Positions 8,601 through 16,879 of a DNA stretch of 64,000 nucleotides are shown here, piece by piece; position 1 is the first letter of the stretch; every line of letters begins with the position of its first letter. The notes under the pieces are model-generated. The model was not told the DNA's origin. It did not search any database and worked only from the letters and a program-made list of their open reading frames with translations. The DNA is taken from the NCBI GenBank assembly GCA_036156195.1, contig JAYZUZ010000012.1, positions 496,001 to 560,000 on the forward strand, in the 5' to 3' direction. Origin of the DNA: Abyssibacter sp036156195 (GTDB taxonomy: Bacteria; Pseudomonadota; Gammaproteobacteria; Nevskiales; OUC007). A program made the translations under genes and the position numbers.

Positions 8601-10013
8601 TCAGGCTCCTTGGTCTAGCGTGCGGACATCGACAAAGTGACCATGGACAGCCGCAGCAGCGGCCATGGCCGGGCTGCAAAGATGTGTACGGCCGCCCTGC
8701 CCCTGCCGCCCTTCAAAATTGCGGTTCGACGTTGAAGCACATCGCTCCCCGGGCTCCAGACGGTCTGCGTTCATCGCCAGACACATGGAACAGCCGGGCT
8801 CACGCCATTCAAATCCGGCATCTATAAAGATGCGATCCAGCCCCTCGGATTCGGCCTGCTGCTTGACCAGACCGGAACCGGGCACCACCAATGCCTGCTT
8901 CACGCCTTCGGCCACACGTCGACCACGCGCCACGGCGGCCGCCGCGCGGAGGTCTTCAATGCGTGAATTGGTACAAGACCCGATGAAGACGCGATCCATG
9001 GGAATCTCGGTGAGCGCCTGGCCGGGCTGCAAGGCCATGTACTCCAGCGCGCGGGCATAGCCGTCGCGCTTATCCGCCGAGACCAGTGCAGGATCGGGCA
9101 CCTGGCTCGAGACTGGCGCCACCATTTCCGGGGACGTGCCCCAGCTGACCTGCGGCACGATGTCGGCGCCCCGTAGCGTGATCTCCTGATCAAACTGCGC
9201 ATCCGCGTCTGACACCAACGCCCGCCAGGCCGCCTCGGCCTGGTCAAACTCCGAACCCTGCGGCGCATAGGGGCGGTTACGCACGTACTCGATGGTTTTG
9301 TCATCGACAGCGACCATGCCGGCTCGGGCGCCGGCCTCGATGGCCATGTTGCACACCGTCATTCGCCCTTCCATGGACAGATCCCGGATGGCCTGCCCCG
9401 CAAACTCGATGACCGAACCCGTGCCCCCCGCAGTGCCAACCTCGCCAATAATGGCCAGCACGATGTCTTTGGCCGTCACGCCTGGGCCCACCGCGCCCTC
9501 CACCGTCACCCGCATGCTGCGCGACTTGGACAACACCAGGCATTGCGTGGCCAGCGCATGCTCGACCTCCGAGGTGCCGATGCCAAAGGCGAGCGCGCCG
9601 AAGGCACCGTGCGTCGCGGTATGCGAATCACCACAGACCACGGTCATGCCCGGCAAAGTTGCGCCCTGCTCGGGGCCGATGACATGCACGATGCCCTGTC
9701 GCACGTCGTCCATGTCAAACAATGTCATCCCCGTCGCCCGGGTATTGCTGCGCAGCGCTTCCACCTGGACCCTGGAAATCGGATCACTAATCCCGGCCGA
9801 CCGGGCCGTCGTGGGCACGTTGTGGTCAGGCACCGCGAGATTGGCCCGGATACGCCACGGCTGGCGACCAGCCAGTCTCAGACCTTCAAAGGCCTGGGGG
9901 GATGTGACTTCATGGACCAGGTGGCGATCAATATAGATCAGCGCCGTTCCGTCGCCGTTGTCGCGCACCACATGCGCGTCCCACAACTTGTCGTAAAGCG
10001 TTTGTCCGGCCAT
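8601..10013 (-). CDS. leuC: 3-isopropylmalate dehydratase large subunit
   Basis: Aconitase-family subunit carrying a [4Fe-4S] cluster for isopropylmalate isomerisation. The ATG at 10013 gives 470 aa beginning MAGQTLYDKLWDAHVV, the usual N-terminus; the open frame to 10064 adds 17 atypical residues. Cluster and family motifs: VVCGDSHTATHGAFGALAFG, FIGSCTNSRIEDLRAAA, GCSMCLAMN and NRNFEGRQGQGGRTHL. First gene of the leuCDB-asd unit. Its upstream region is shared with a divergent LysR gene and holds palindromes that are good candidates for leucine-pathway control. Confidence 0.97.
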   Translation of the reverse strand: MAGQTLYDKLWDAHVVRDNGDGTALIYIDRHLVHEVTSPQAFEGLRLAGRQPWRIRANLAVPDHNVPTTARSAGISDPISRVQVEALRSNTRATGMTLFDMDDVRQGIVHVIGPEQGATLPGMTVVCGDSHTATHGAFGALAFGIGTSEVEHALATQCLVLSKSRSMRVTVEGAVGPGVTAKDIVLAIIGEVGTAGGTGSVIEFAGQAIRDLSMEGRMTVCNMAIEAGARAGMVAVDDKTIEYVRNRPYAPQGSEFDQAEAAWRALVSDADAQFDQEITLRGADIVPQVSWGTSPEMVAPVSSQVPDPALVSADKRDGYARALEYMALQPGQALTEIPMDRVFIGSCTNSRIEDLRAAAAVARGRRVAEGVKQALVVPGSGLVKQQAESEGLDRIFIDAGFEWREPGCSMCLAMNADRLEPGERCASTSNRNFEGRQGQGGRTHLCSPAMAAAAAVHGHFVDVRTLDQGA

Positions 10014-10062
10014 CGGTCTGCCTCGCCTGTCGGGGGCCGCGACTCTATCCCCGCCGACATTC

Positions 10063-10108
10063 ATTCTTCAAACGAATTATATTTATCCAATAAATTCCAT
10101 ACAGGAAT
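10063..10108. promoter_or_regulatory. three 15-bp palindromes between leuC and lysR (LysR-box candidates)
   Basis: Three perfect inverted repeats of 15 bp: ATTC-N7-GAAT (10063-10077), ATTTAT-CCA-ATAAAT (10081-10095) and ATTCC-ATACA-GGAAT (10094-10108). Each satisfies the T-N11-A pattern of LysR-type regulator boxes (T10064/A10076, T10082/A10094, T10095/A10107). The first overlaps the predicted leuC -10; the third covers the Shine-Dalgarno of the LysR gene. Binding by the adjacent regulator is inferred. Confidence 0.65.
10076..10081 (-). promoter_or_regulatory. predicted -10 element of leuC
   Basis: On the minus strand the hexamer is a perfect TATAAT. The hexamer 17 nt upstream (CTGTAT) is a poor -35, which would fit an activator-dependent promoter. 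Predicted RNA start is near 10069, about 55 nt before the leuC start. Confidence 0.5.
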
Positions 10109-10112
10109 ACAT

Positions 10113-10991
10113 GTGGATACCACGCAGCTTCAGGCGTTTGTCGAGATCGTCGAGCAAGGCTCCATGTCGGCCGCAGCGGAACGCCTACACCTCACCCAAT
10201 CGGCCGTCTCCAAACGCCTGCAAACACTGGAGCAGCTACTCGGCAACCAGTTGCTCGACCGGATTGGTCGAAGTGTGCAACTCACCGATGCGGGTCAACG
10301 CCTGCTTCCCATCGCCCGTCGAATCCTCGCCGACTTGGACCTGGCGCGGCAGGCCGTTCAGCACAGCCCAAGCCAGGTTCGGGGCGCGCTCAACGTCGCC
10401 ACCAGTCATCACCTCGGTCTTTATCGCTTACCTGAGGTGCTAAGCCGATTCACTCGCCGTTACCCGGCCGTCGACCTGAACCTGGAGTTCATGGACTCCG
10501 AGGAAGGCTGTGATGCCGTGGAATCCGGGCGCCTGGAACTCGCCGTGATCACCCTGCCGCGTGCACCCTCATCCCGGCTGATCACACAAAGCGTGTGGGA
10601 TGACCCGCTGGCGCTGTGCGCGGCGCCGGATCATCCGCTGCATCAAGCCGGCACACTCGACATCGAGCAGCTGGCCAGACACCCGGCGATACTGCCGGAC
10701 CGGCGCACCTTCACCCATCGGCTCATCGCCGATGCACTGGCTCGGGCAGGTGCCGAACCGCAGGTGCGCATGTCCACCAACTACCTGGAGACGATCAAGA
10801 TGCTGGTCTCCATCGGCCTCGGCTGGTCTGCGCTGCCCCGCACCATGCTCGATGCGGGGGTCACTGCGTTGCCGCTGGATATGGGAATTCGCAGAACGCT
10901 GGGCACGGCCGTACACCGTGGCCGCACCTTGTCCGCGCCTGCACGAGCCTTTCTGGCCACCTTGGACGCGAACGCGCAATCGCGTGCTTAA
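10113..10991 (+). CDS. LysR-family regulator divergent from leuC
   Basis: 292 aa. The GTG at 10113 is chosen because translation gives (M)DTTQLQAFVEIVEQGSM, a standard LysR N-terminus, and AGGAA lies 5 nt upstream; an ATG at 10111 is in the wrong frame. N-terminal winged HTH: AAAERLHLTQSAVSKRLQTL. The C-terminal effector domain is of the periplasmic-binding type (about 90-290). A LysR gene divergent from leuC occurs at the same place in Pseudomonas, so control of leucine genes is likely. The effector is unknown; alpha-isopropylmalate would be a natural guess. The palindromes in the shared promoter suggest autoregulation. Confidence 0.85.
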   Translation: MDTTQLQAFVEIVEQGSMSAAAERLHLTQSAVSKRLQTLEQLLGNQLLDRIGRSVQLTDAGQRLLPIARRILADLDLARQAVQHSPSQVRGALNVATSHHLGLYRLPEVLSRFTRRYPAVDLNLEFMDSEEGCDAVESGRLELAVITLPRAPSSRLITQSVWDDPLALCAAPDHPLHQAGTLDIEQLARHPAILPDRRTFTHRLIADALARAGAEPQVRMSTNYLETIKMLVSIGLGWSALPRTMLDAGVTALPLDMGIRRTLGTAVHRGRTLSAPARAFLATLDANAQSRA

Positions 10992-11045
10992 CTTCCCACG
11001 ACACCGGCCGATAGCAATGAGTGGCCGCCACTTCGATTGCGCATC

Positions 11046-12062
11046 ATGAAAGTTCTACTTGTCGACGATTCACGCTCAGCCCGCCGGCTGATCGCCCACT
11101 ACCTCGCTGAGATGGGCCATGAAGCCGTTGAAGCCGAGAACGGCGAAGCTGCGTTATCGCTTTACGTCGATCTGGAGCCCGACCTGGTCCTCACCGATGT
11201 CGACATGCCCGGCATGAACGGCTATGCCCTGGCCCGGCAGCTGCGCCGAAGCGACCCACCTGACACCTGGATACCCATCATCTTTCTGAGCAGCCGCATC
11301 CGCGACGAAGACGTGAGCCAGGGCGTCGATGCGGGGGGCGACGACTATCTGGCCAAACCCATCTCGCCAGTCGTGCTCAATGCCAAGTTGCGCGCGATGT
11401 CCCGCATCACCGACATGCGTCGCAAGCTCATGCGCACCAGTCAGGAACTGCAGGCCGCCAACCGCAACCTGCTGCGCATGTCGTCGGTGGACGGGTTGAC
11501 CAATATTGCCAACCGGCGTGCATTTGACGCGCGCCTGCGAGAACGCTGGCAGACCTGCCGACAAAACGGCGAACCGCTAGCGCTCATTCTTGGCGACATC
11601 GACTACTTCAAGCGCTACAACGACAGCTACGGCCACGCCGATGGTGACGATTGTCTGCGCGATGTCGCGGCAGCGCTGGCCAGCGCCACCGAGTCTGCGG
11701 AGATTACGGCCCGGTTCGGCGGCGAGGAGTTCGCCATTCTGGTCAACGGCCCGGTCGCCGAAGCAGTCAAACTGGCCGAGGCGGGCCTGGCTGCGGTGCG
11801 TCAGCTTGGTCGACCGCATGCACAATCCCAGGTTGCTTCCCACGTCACGATGAGCCTGGGTGTGGCCGGCTGCGTGCCGTCGACTGACCTGCGGCCCATC
11901 GACTTGATCCAGACCGCAGACGAAGCGCTGTACGCCGCCAAGGGTGCGGGTCGTAACCAATGGATTGCCCGTCCCGACTTCTCGCAGCCCAGCCCCCAAC
12001 GGTCTTCCCCGGAGCAGTTTCGCAGCGAACGCCCGGAATCACGCGTGTACGCCAGTCTTTAG
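11046..12062 (+). CDS. response regulator with GGDEF diguanylate cyclase domain (PleD-like)
   Basis: 338 aa from ATG 11046; a TTG three codons earlier is in frame but the receiver domain starts MKVLLVDDS. Receiver domain (1-120): acidic pair D7-D8, phospho-acceptor D51 in LVLTDVDMPGMNG, and Lys in LAKP. A coiled linker (about 120-150) leads to a GGDEF domain with DGLTNIANRRAF, GDIDYFKRYNDSYGH and an intact GGEEF signature, so it should make c-di-GMP from two GTP. The product-inhibition I-site (RxxD five residues before GGEEF) is not present: the sequence there is ESAE. No histidine kinase is adjacent. The end overlaps the convergent MFS gene by 4 nt. Confidence 0.9.
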   Translation: MKVLLVDDSRSARRLIAHYLAEMGHEAVEAENGEAALSLYVDLEPDLVLTDVDMPGMNGYALARQLRRSDPPDTWIPIIFLSSRIRDEDVSQGVDAGGDDYLAKPISPVVLNAKLRAMSRITDMRRKLMRTSQELQAANRNLLRMSSVDGLTNIANRRAFDARLRERWQTCRQNGEPLALILGDIDYFKRYNDSYGHADGDDCLRDVAAALASATESAEITARFGGEEFAILVNGPVAEAVKLAEAGLAAVRQLGRPHAQSQVASHVTMSLGVAGCVPSTDLRPIDLIQTADEALYAAKGAGRNQWIARPDFSQPSPQRSSPEQFRSERPESRVYASL

Positions 12063-13237
12063 CCGTCAGCAGCCGGCCGCGACTCTGAGCGCGCCAAAGC
12101 CGGCCCGCGCAGCGTCACCCAGGCAACCGCAAAACCCAAACTCGCCGCGGCGGCGGCAAACAGGAACAGGGCCTCGGACGGGCCGTGGTCCCAGATCATG
12201 CCACCGAGCATACTGCCCAGCGCCCCGCCCAAACCCAGCGAGATCGCGCTGTACAAGGCCTGCCCGCGCCCCTGCTGGCGCCCAAGAAACACGCGATTGA
12301 TCAGAAACACCCCCACCGCGTGGTACAGGCCAAACGAGGCCATGTGCAGACATTGGATGAATACCAGCATCCCCAGCGATTCGGCGAACAGCGCGAGTAA
12401 CACCCAGCGCAGCGCGGCAATCGCGAGCGCCGCCAACATGAGCTGCCGCGGGCCGATCCGACGCAACCAGACTGGCGCGAGCAGGAATGTCAGGATTTCT
12501 GCCACCACGCCCAGTGCCCAGAGCCAGCCGATCAAGCCTTCGCCATGACCGTGGCTACGGACATAGAGCGAATAAAACCCGTAGTACGGCCCGTGACTCA
12601 GCTGCATCAGTGCACAGGTCAGCAACAAACCGGCAACCATCGGCTGACGCAGGGTCTGCCACATGGGGCCAGGGTCGTGCGTCGTCTGGGCCGACGGTTC
12701 CAGCACCATCATCGCCACCGCGGCGAGCACAAGCATGGCCACCGCCACGGCATAAGGCAGGACCTGCACCCCCACCTGCTCGATCCAGGCACCTAGGCCG
12801 ACGGAGGCCACGATGAAGCCCACAGATCCCCAAACCCGAATCTGCCCGTAGCGATCCGCCTGCTCGCGCAGATGGTTAAAGGTAATGACTTCGAACTGGG
12901 GCAGCGCCGCGTTCCAGAAGAACGCAAAAACAATCACCACCCCCAATAACGGCCAAAAACGATCGAAGGCCGGCACCGCAGCAAAACTGAGGCCGGCCAG
13001 CAAGGCCGCAAGCCGGATGATCGGCAAGCGCCGCCCCAATCGATCCGCCAGCTGGCCCCACAGGTACGGGGCGATGATCTTGAGGCCGAGCATGGCACCG
13101 ACCAATGCACCGATCTCAGAGGCCGAGAAACCGACCGCATCGAGATACACACTCCAGAACGGCAGAATCAGCCCCAGTGTGGAGAAGTACACCGCGTAGA
13201 ACGCCGACAGGCGCCCGTAAGGAAGTGCTCCCGGCAA
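12059..13237 (-). CDS. major facilitator superfamily transporter
   Basis: 392 aa with about 12 predicted transmembrane helices. The N-terminus YGRLSAFYAVYFSTLGLILPFW and the loop GQLADRLGRRLPIIRL between helices 2 and 3 are typical of the sugar/3-phenylpropionate-type MFS subfamily (LacY/HcaT-like). Substrate cannot be read from sequence. The start is a TTG at 13237, 4 nt after the aroC stop; no clear Shine-Dalgarno is visible, so it may depend on readthrough coupling from aroC. A later start cannot be excluded. It converges on the diguanylate cyclase gene with a 4-nt overlap. Confidence 0.85.
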   Translation of the reverse strand: MPGALPYGRLSAFYAVYFSTLGLILPFWSVYLDAVGFSASEIGALVGAMLGLKIIAPYLWGQLADRLGRRLPIIRLAALLAGLSFAAVPAFDRFWPLLGVVIVFAFFWNAALPQFEVITFNHLREQADRYGQIRVWGSVGFIVASVGLGAWIEQVGVQVLPYAVAVAMLVLAAVAMMVLEPSAQTTHDPGPMWQTLRQPMVAGLLLTCALMQLSHGPYYGFYSLYVRSHGHGEGLIGWLWALGVVAEILTFLLAPVWLRRIGPRQLMLAALAIAALRWVLLALFAESLGMLVFIQCLHMASFGLYHAVGVFLINRVFLGRQQGRGQALYSAISLGLGGALGSMLGGMIWDHGPSEALFLFAAAAASLGFAVAWVTLRGPALARSESRPAADG

Positions 13238-13241
13238 ACTG

Positions 13242-14339
13242 TTAGCGCTGCGCCGGAATGCGCGGTGTTGGCGGTGTTACATCCGCATTCTGCGCCCGGT
13301 GCCGCAGCCAATGGTCCATGAGCACGAGCGCCATCATGGCTTCGACAATGGGCACTGCGCGGATGCCGACGCAGGGATCATGGCGCCCAGTCGTCCGCAT
13401 CTCCGTGGATTCGCCAGTTCGCGTAATCGTCTCGCCCGGAATGATGATGCTGGAGGTGGGCTTGAACGCGACCCGCATGACCAGGTCCTGGCCTGTGCTA
13501 ATTCCCCCGGCGACACCACCCGAGTGATTCGAGCCGAACCCGTCGGGGCTGAGTACGTCACGGTGCTCACTCCCGCGCTGCGCGGCGGCCGCAAATCCAT
13601 CACCCACTTCAACGCCCTTGACGGCATTAATCCCCATCATCGCCTTGGCCAGGTCCGCATCCAGACGATCGAAGACCGGTTCACCCAGTCCCGGCAACAC
13701 GCCGGTGGCCTCGACCTGCAGCACGGCACCCACGGAGTCTCCGTCACGGCGCAACTGGATGAGGTCGGCTTCCAGTGCGTCGATCTGATCGGGTGCTGCA
13801 CAGAAAAACGGGTTGCTGTTCACTGCGGACCAGTCAGCAATGGGCAGTTGCCGCGGCCCGATCGCCGTCACGCAGGCTCGCACCTGGATTCCCAGGCGCT
13901 CGCGCAGATACGCACGTGCGACGGCGCCGGCTGCAACGCGCACTGCGGTTTCACGTGCGCTGGAACGCCCCCCGCCTCGGTAATCCCGAAAACCGTATTT
14001 CTGGTCATAGGCGTAGTCGGCATGATTGGGCCGATACACCGATTTGATTTTGTCGTAATCGCGCGAGCGCTGGTCCTGGTTGCGAATCAACAGGCCGATA
14101 GGCGTTCCGGTGGTCACCCCTTCGAAGACCCCGGACAGGATTTCCACCGTGTCGGGCTCCTTGCGCTGCGTGACATGCCGGGATGTGCCCGGGCGCCGGC
14201 GGTCCAGTTCGCACTGCAGCATGGCCGCGTCGATCGCCAGTCCCGGCGGGCATCCGTCAATCACGCCGCCGATGGCCGGCCCATGAGATTCGCCGAAGCT
14301 TGTCACCGTAAACAGGTGACCAAAGGTATTTCCAGACAT
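13242..14339 (-). CDS. aroC: chorismate synthase
   Basis: Converts 5-enolpyruvylshikimate-3-phosphate to chorismate using reduced FMN; last common step to aromatic amino acids. 365 aa, normal. Motifs: GESHGPAIGGVIDGCPPGL at the N-terminus, RRPGTSRHVTQRKEPD, YRGGGRSSARETAVRVAAGA, GINAVKGVEVGDGF and RHDPCVGIRAVPIVEAM. It lies 111 nt downstream of prmB in the same direction and is followed by the MFS gene. Confidence 0.98.
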   Translation of the reverse strand: MSGNTFGHLFTVTSFGESHGPAIGGVIDGCPPGLAIDAAMLQCELDRRRPGTSRHVTQRKEPDTVEILSGVFEGVTTGTPIGLLIRNQDQRSRDYDKIKSVYRPNHADYAYDQKYGFRDYRGGGRSSARETAVRVAAGAVARAYLRERLGIQVRACVTAIGPRQLPIADWSAVNSNPFFCAAPDQIDALEADLIQLRRDGDSVGAVLQVEATGVLPGLGEPVFDRLDADLAKAMMGINAVKGVEVGDGFAAAAQRGSEHRDVLSPDGFGSNHSGGVAGGISTGQDLVMRVAFKPTSSIIIPGETITRTGESTEMRTTGRHDPCVGIRAVPIVEAMMALVLMDHWLRHRAQNADVTPPTPRIPAQR

Positions 14340-14450
14340 GAGCGTGCGCTTTGCTAGACGGTGCGGGCTGTTGCGGGAGGCAGCAGTCTAGGGAAAGCCT
14401 TCAGCGAATGCATGGGGCGACGATGCCCCCCGAACCCCCGCCCGATGGGT

Positions 14451-15356
14451 CTAGACGCGTGGTAGTGCGTCGGCGGGTACAAAAAACACGCCCTCACCAC
14501 CATGCTCCAGATGCACCCAGGTAAACGGCACTTGCGGAAAACGCGCTTCAAGTTCGGGCCACCACGCGCCAACCTCTCCGATCAGTGCTCCGTGCTCCGT
14601 CAGATGACGGCGCGCCTGATCAACGATCTGTGCCGGGTGTAGCAGGCCGTCCTCCCCAGATTCCAGACCCATGCGCGGTTCGTGCTCGAACTCTGCGGGC
14701 AGCACGTCGACCTCTTCGCGCGGCACGTAGGGTGGATTGGTCAGAATGAGATCAAAGCGCTCCCCGCTCAGCGCGGAGAACAGATCCGACTCGACCAGAC
14801 GGCATCGGTCTTCCAGGCCGTGAAGCTCGACATTTTCAGCGGCCACGGCCAGCGCATCCGCCGACAAGTCGGCCAGCACCAGTTCGGCGTCGGGAAAAGC
14901 CAGCGCTGCAGCAATACCGATACAGCCTGATCCGCAACAAAGATCCAATATCCTCGCCGGCGGCGCTGTCAGCCAGGGGTGAAAATCTGCCTGAATGAGC
15001 TCCGCCAGCGGCGAACGTGGAATCAACACCCGCTCGTCGACCGCAAACGGCAGCCCGGCAAACCAGGCTTCGCCTGCGATGTAAGCCGTTGGCCGCGCAT
15101 CGACGACACGTTCTCGAAGCGCTTGGTAGATCTCGCGACGCTCCTCGGGCAGCAATGTTGCGCAAAGCCATTGGTCCGCGCTGGTCTGCGGCAATCCCAA
15201 TAGATGGCGGACCAGAAATGCACACTCATCCAGTGCGGTTGCAAACCCATGCCCGCTGCAGCGCTGGGCACGCTGTAGTTCGCTCGCACCCCATCGCACC
15301 CAGTCGCGAGCCGTTGTCAGGGTCTCGATCACGGAATTTGTTGCCGTGTCTGTCAT
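14451..15356 (-). CDS. prmB: 50S ribosomal protein L3 glutamine methyltransferase PrmB
   Basis: SAM-dependent N5-methylation of a glutamine in ribosomal protein uL3. The start at 15356 (MTDTATNSVIETL) gives 301 aa; a longer frame to 15383 would run into the divergent promoter region. Motifs: the SAM-binding ILDLCCGSGCIGIAAAL and the catalytic NPPYVPREEV (NPPY, which holds the glutamine side chain). FEHEPRMGLESGEDGL distinguishes PrmB/PrmC-type enzymes. prmB next to aroC is a common arrangement. Only about 45 nt separates it from the divergent SCO1 gene. Confidence 0.95.
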   Translation of the reverse strand: MTDTATNSVIETLTTARDWVRWGASELQRAQRCSGHGFATALDECAFLVRHLLGLPQTSADQWLCATLLPEERREIYQALRERVVDARPTAYIAGEAWFAGLPFAVDERVLIPRSPLAELIQADFHPWLTAPPARILDLCCGSGCIGIAAALAFPDAELVLADLSADALAVAAENVELHGLEDRCRLVESDLFSALSGERFDLILTNPPYVPREEVDVLPAEFEHEPRMGLESGEDGLLHPAQIVDQARRHLTEHGALIGEVGAWWPELEARFPQVPFTWVHLEHGGEGVFFVPADALPRV

Positions 15357-15401
15357 AATTTTGTGTTCCGGCTCCCCGCCCATCAGAAAGTTCGTTCGAG
15401 A

Positions 15402-15998
15402 ATGTCCAAGCGCCTGCTGCTGCTCGTTGTCGTAGCCCCCGCCTTACTGGGGCTCATCATCGCCATGATCGTCCGCGCACCAACCCCCGTGCAATCCATC
15501 ACGCTGCTGGAGCAACCCCGGCCGCTACCCGATGCAACGCTGGTAACAGGCAAAGGCGAGACGGTGCTTGCCAATGCGGCCAGTGAGCAATGGCGTTTGT
15601 TGTTCTTCGGGTTCACGCATTGCCCCGACATCTGCCCGACGACACTGGAGCGGCTTGCGCGGGTGCGCGGCGGGTCTGACTCTTTACGCAAGAAGCTGCG
15701 CCTGGAGTTCGTCACCGTCGACCCGGCGCGTGATACGCCTCAGGCCATGGAGCAGTACGCCACCTATTTCGACCCCGCGATCCGGTCACTCACGGGCGAA
15801 CCTGAGGCAATCCAACAGTTTGCCGAGGGCGCTGGCATCGCGTTTCTGAAGGTTCCTCTGGATGGCGGCGGCTACACCATGGATCACTCCGCCGCGCTGG
15901 TCCTGATCAACCCGCAAGGCCGTATCGCCGGGTACATCTTGCCGCCCTGGGATGTGGACACACTGCGCCAGGATCTGGAAACGGTGGTGCGTTCGTGA
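15402..15998 (+). CDS. SCO1/SenC-family copper chaperone/thiol-disulfide protein
   Basis: 198 aa from ATG 15402 (an upstream GTG at 15363 is less likely, since the hydrophobic anchor begins right after MSKR). One N-terminal transmembrane anchor (about 5-25), then a periplasmic thioredoxin-like domain. Copper-binding Cys pair in HCPDICPTTLERL (CxxxC) and the distal His in YTMDHSAALVLI are present. SCO proteins deliver copper to the CuA site of cytochrome c oxidase or act as redox sensors; no oxidase genes lie nearby. First gene of an apparent operon with psd and the DUF6502/DUF5666 genes; its stop overlaps the psd GTG by 4 nt. Confidence 0.92.
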   Translation: MSKRLLLLVVVAPALLGLIIAMIVRAPTPVQSITLLEQPRPLPDATLVTGKGETVLANAASEQWRLLFFGFTHCPDICPTTLERLARVRGGSDSLRKKLRLEFVTVDPARDTPQAMEQYATYFDPAIRSLTGEPEAIQQFAEGAGIAFLKVPLDGGGYTMDHSAALVLINPQGRIAGYILPPWDVDTLRQDLETVVRS

Positions 15999-16879
15999 GC
16001 GACACCCGCCCGACCCTGACGGCAGGGCAACATGCGTTCGTCTGGCTACAACGTGTGCTGCCAACGTTGTGGCTGTCGCGTTTGGCCCATGTGGTCACGC
16101 GTAGCCAGCGCCCCTGGCTTAAACGTCTCCTCATCACCCGGTTCATGGCACATTTCGGCATTTCGCTGGACGAAGCACGGTTGCGAGACGCCGATGCCTA
16201 TCTGAGCTTCAATCATTTTTTTACGCGCGCGCTGCTCGCCAATGCGCGGCCGCTGGACCCCGCACCGGAGGCACTGGTCAGTCCGGTCGACGGCACGGTC
16301 AGCGAGGCCGGCCCCATTCAGGAAGGCCGGCTTATTCAGGCCAAAGGCATCCGCTACTCGGCAGCCACTTTGCTCGGCGTTGATACCGTTGGTCTGGGGA
16401 CATTCCTCGGTGGGGAATTTGCAACGCTGTACCTCTCTCCCCGTGATTACCATCGCATCCACATGCCAATGGACGGCAGACTCGTGGCCATGCACTTCGA
16501 GCCAGGCAGGCTCTTCAGCGTTAATCCGACGACCGTGGCGGGGATTCCCGGCGTCTTCAATCGCAATGAGCGATTGGCCCTTTTCTTCGATACCGCTGTC
16601 GGCCCTCTTGCATTAGTGCTGGTTGGCGCCATCTTCGTAGGCTCTATTGAAACGCGGTGGACCGGACTGGTCACGCCGCCGCATGGCCAGCGGGCATGGA
16701 AAAAAACCATGGAAACACCGCTGGACGTCCGCAAAGGGGAAGAAATCGGTCGATTCAACATGGGATCGACTGTCATCCTGTTATCCGGGGCTGGCGCAGT
16801 GGAATGGACTGACCATCTGTCGCCCGGCACTTCGGTTCGCATGGGACAACGGGTCGGCACATTGGGAGGCCTGCAATGA
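15995..16879 (+). CDS. psd: phosphatidylserine decarboxylase
   Basis: Makes phosphatidylethanolamine from phosphatidylserine at the inner membrane. 294 aa from a GTG start coupled to the upstream gene (GTGA). The proenzyme cleaves itself to create a pyruvoyl group: the cleavage site reads FNMGSTVILL with Ser258, where the more usual form is LGST; GST is kept. The Asp-His-Ser autoprocessing triad fits D99 (SPVDGT), H156 (DYHRIHMP) and S258. Its stop overlaps the start of the DUF6502 gene (ATGA at 16876-16879), so the next gene is translationally linked to phospholipid synthesis. Confidence 0.97.
   Translation: MSDTRPTLTAGQHAFVWLQRVLPTLWLSRLAHVVTRSQRPWLKRLLITRFMAHFGISLDEARLRDADAYLSFNHFFTRALLANARPLDPAPEALVSPVDGTVSEAGPIQEGRLIQAKGIRYSAATLLGVDTVGLGTFLGGEFATLYLSPRDYHRIHMPMDGRLVAMHFEPGRLFSVNPTTVAGIPGVFNRNERLALFFDTAVGPLALVLVGAIFVGSIETRWTGLVTPPHGQRAWKKTMETPLDVRKGEEIGRFNMGSTVILLSGAGAVEWTDHLSPGTSVRMGQRVGTLGGLQ

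Noticed and set aside
9543..10112. Upstream extension of the LysR gene over leuC
   Set aside because: It covers leuC and the palindromic promoter region; the GTG at 10113 has a Shine-Dalgarno and a standard N-terminus.
13299..14357. 352-codon plus-strand frame opposite aroC
   Set aside because: aroC is clearly coding on the minus strand; the antisense translation has no family character.
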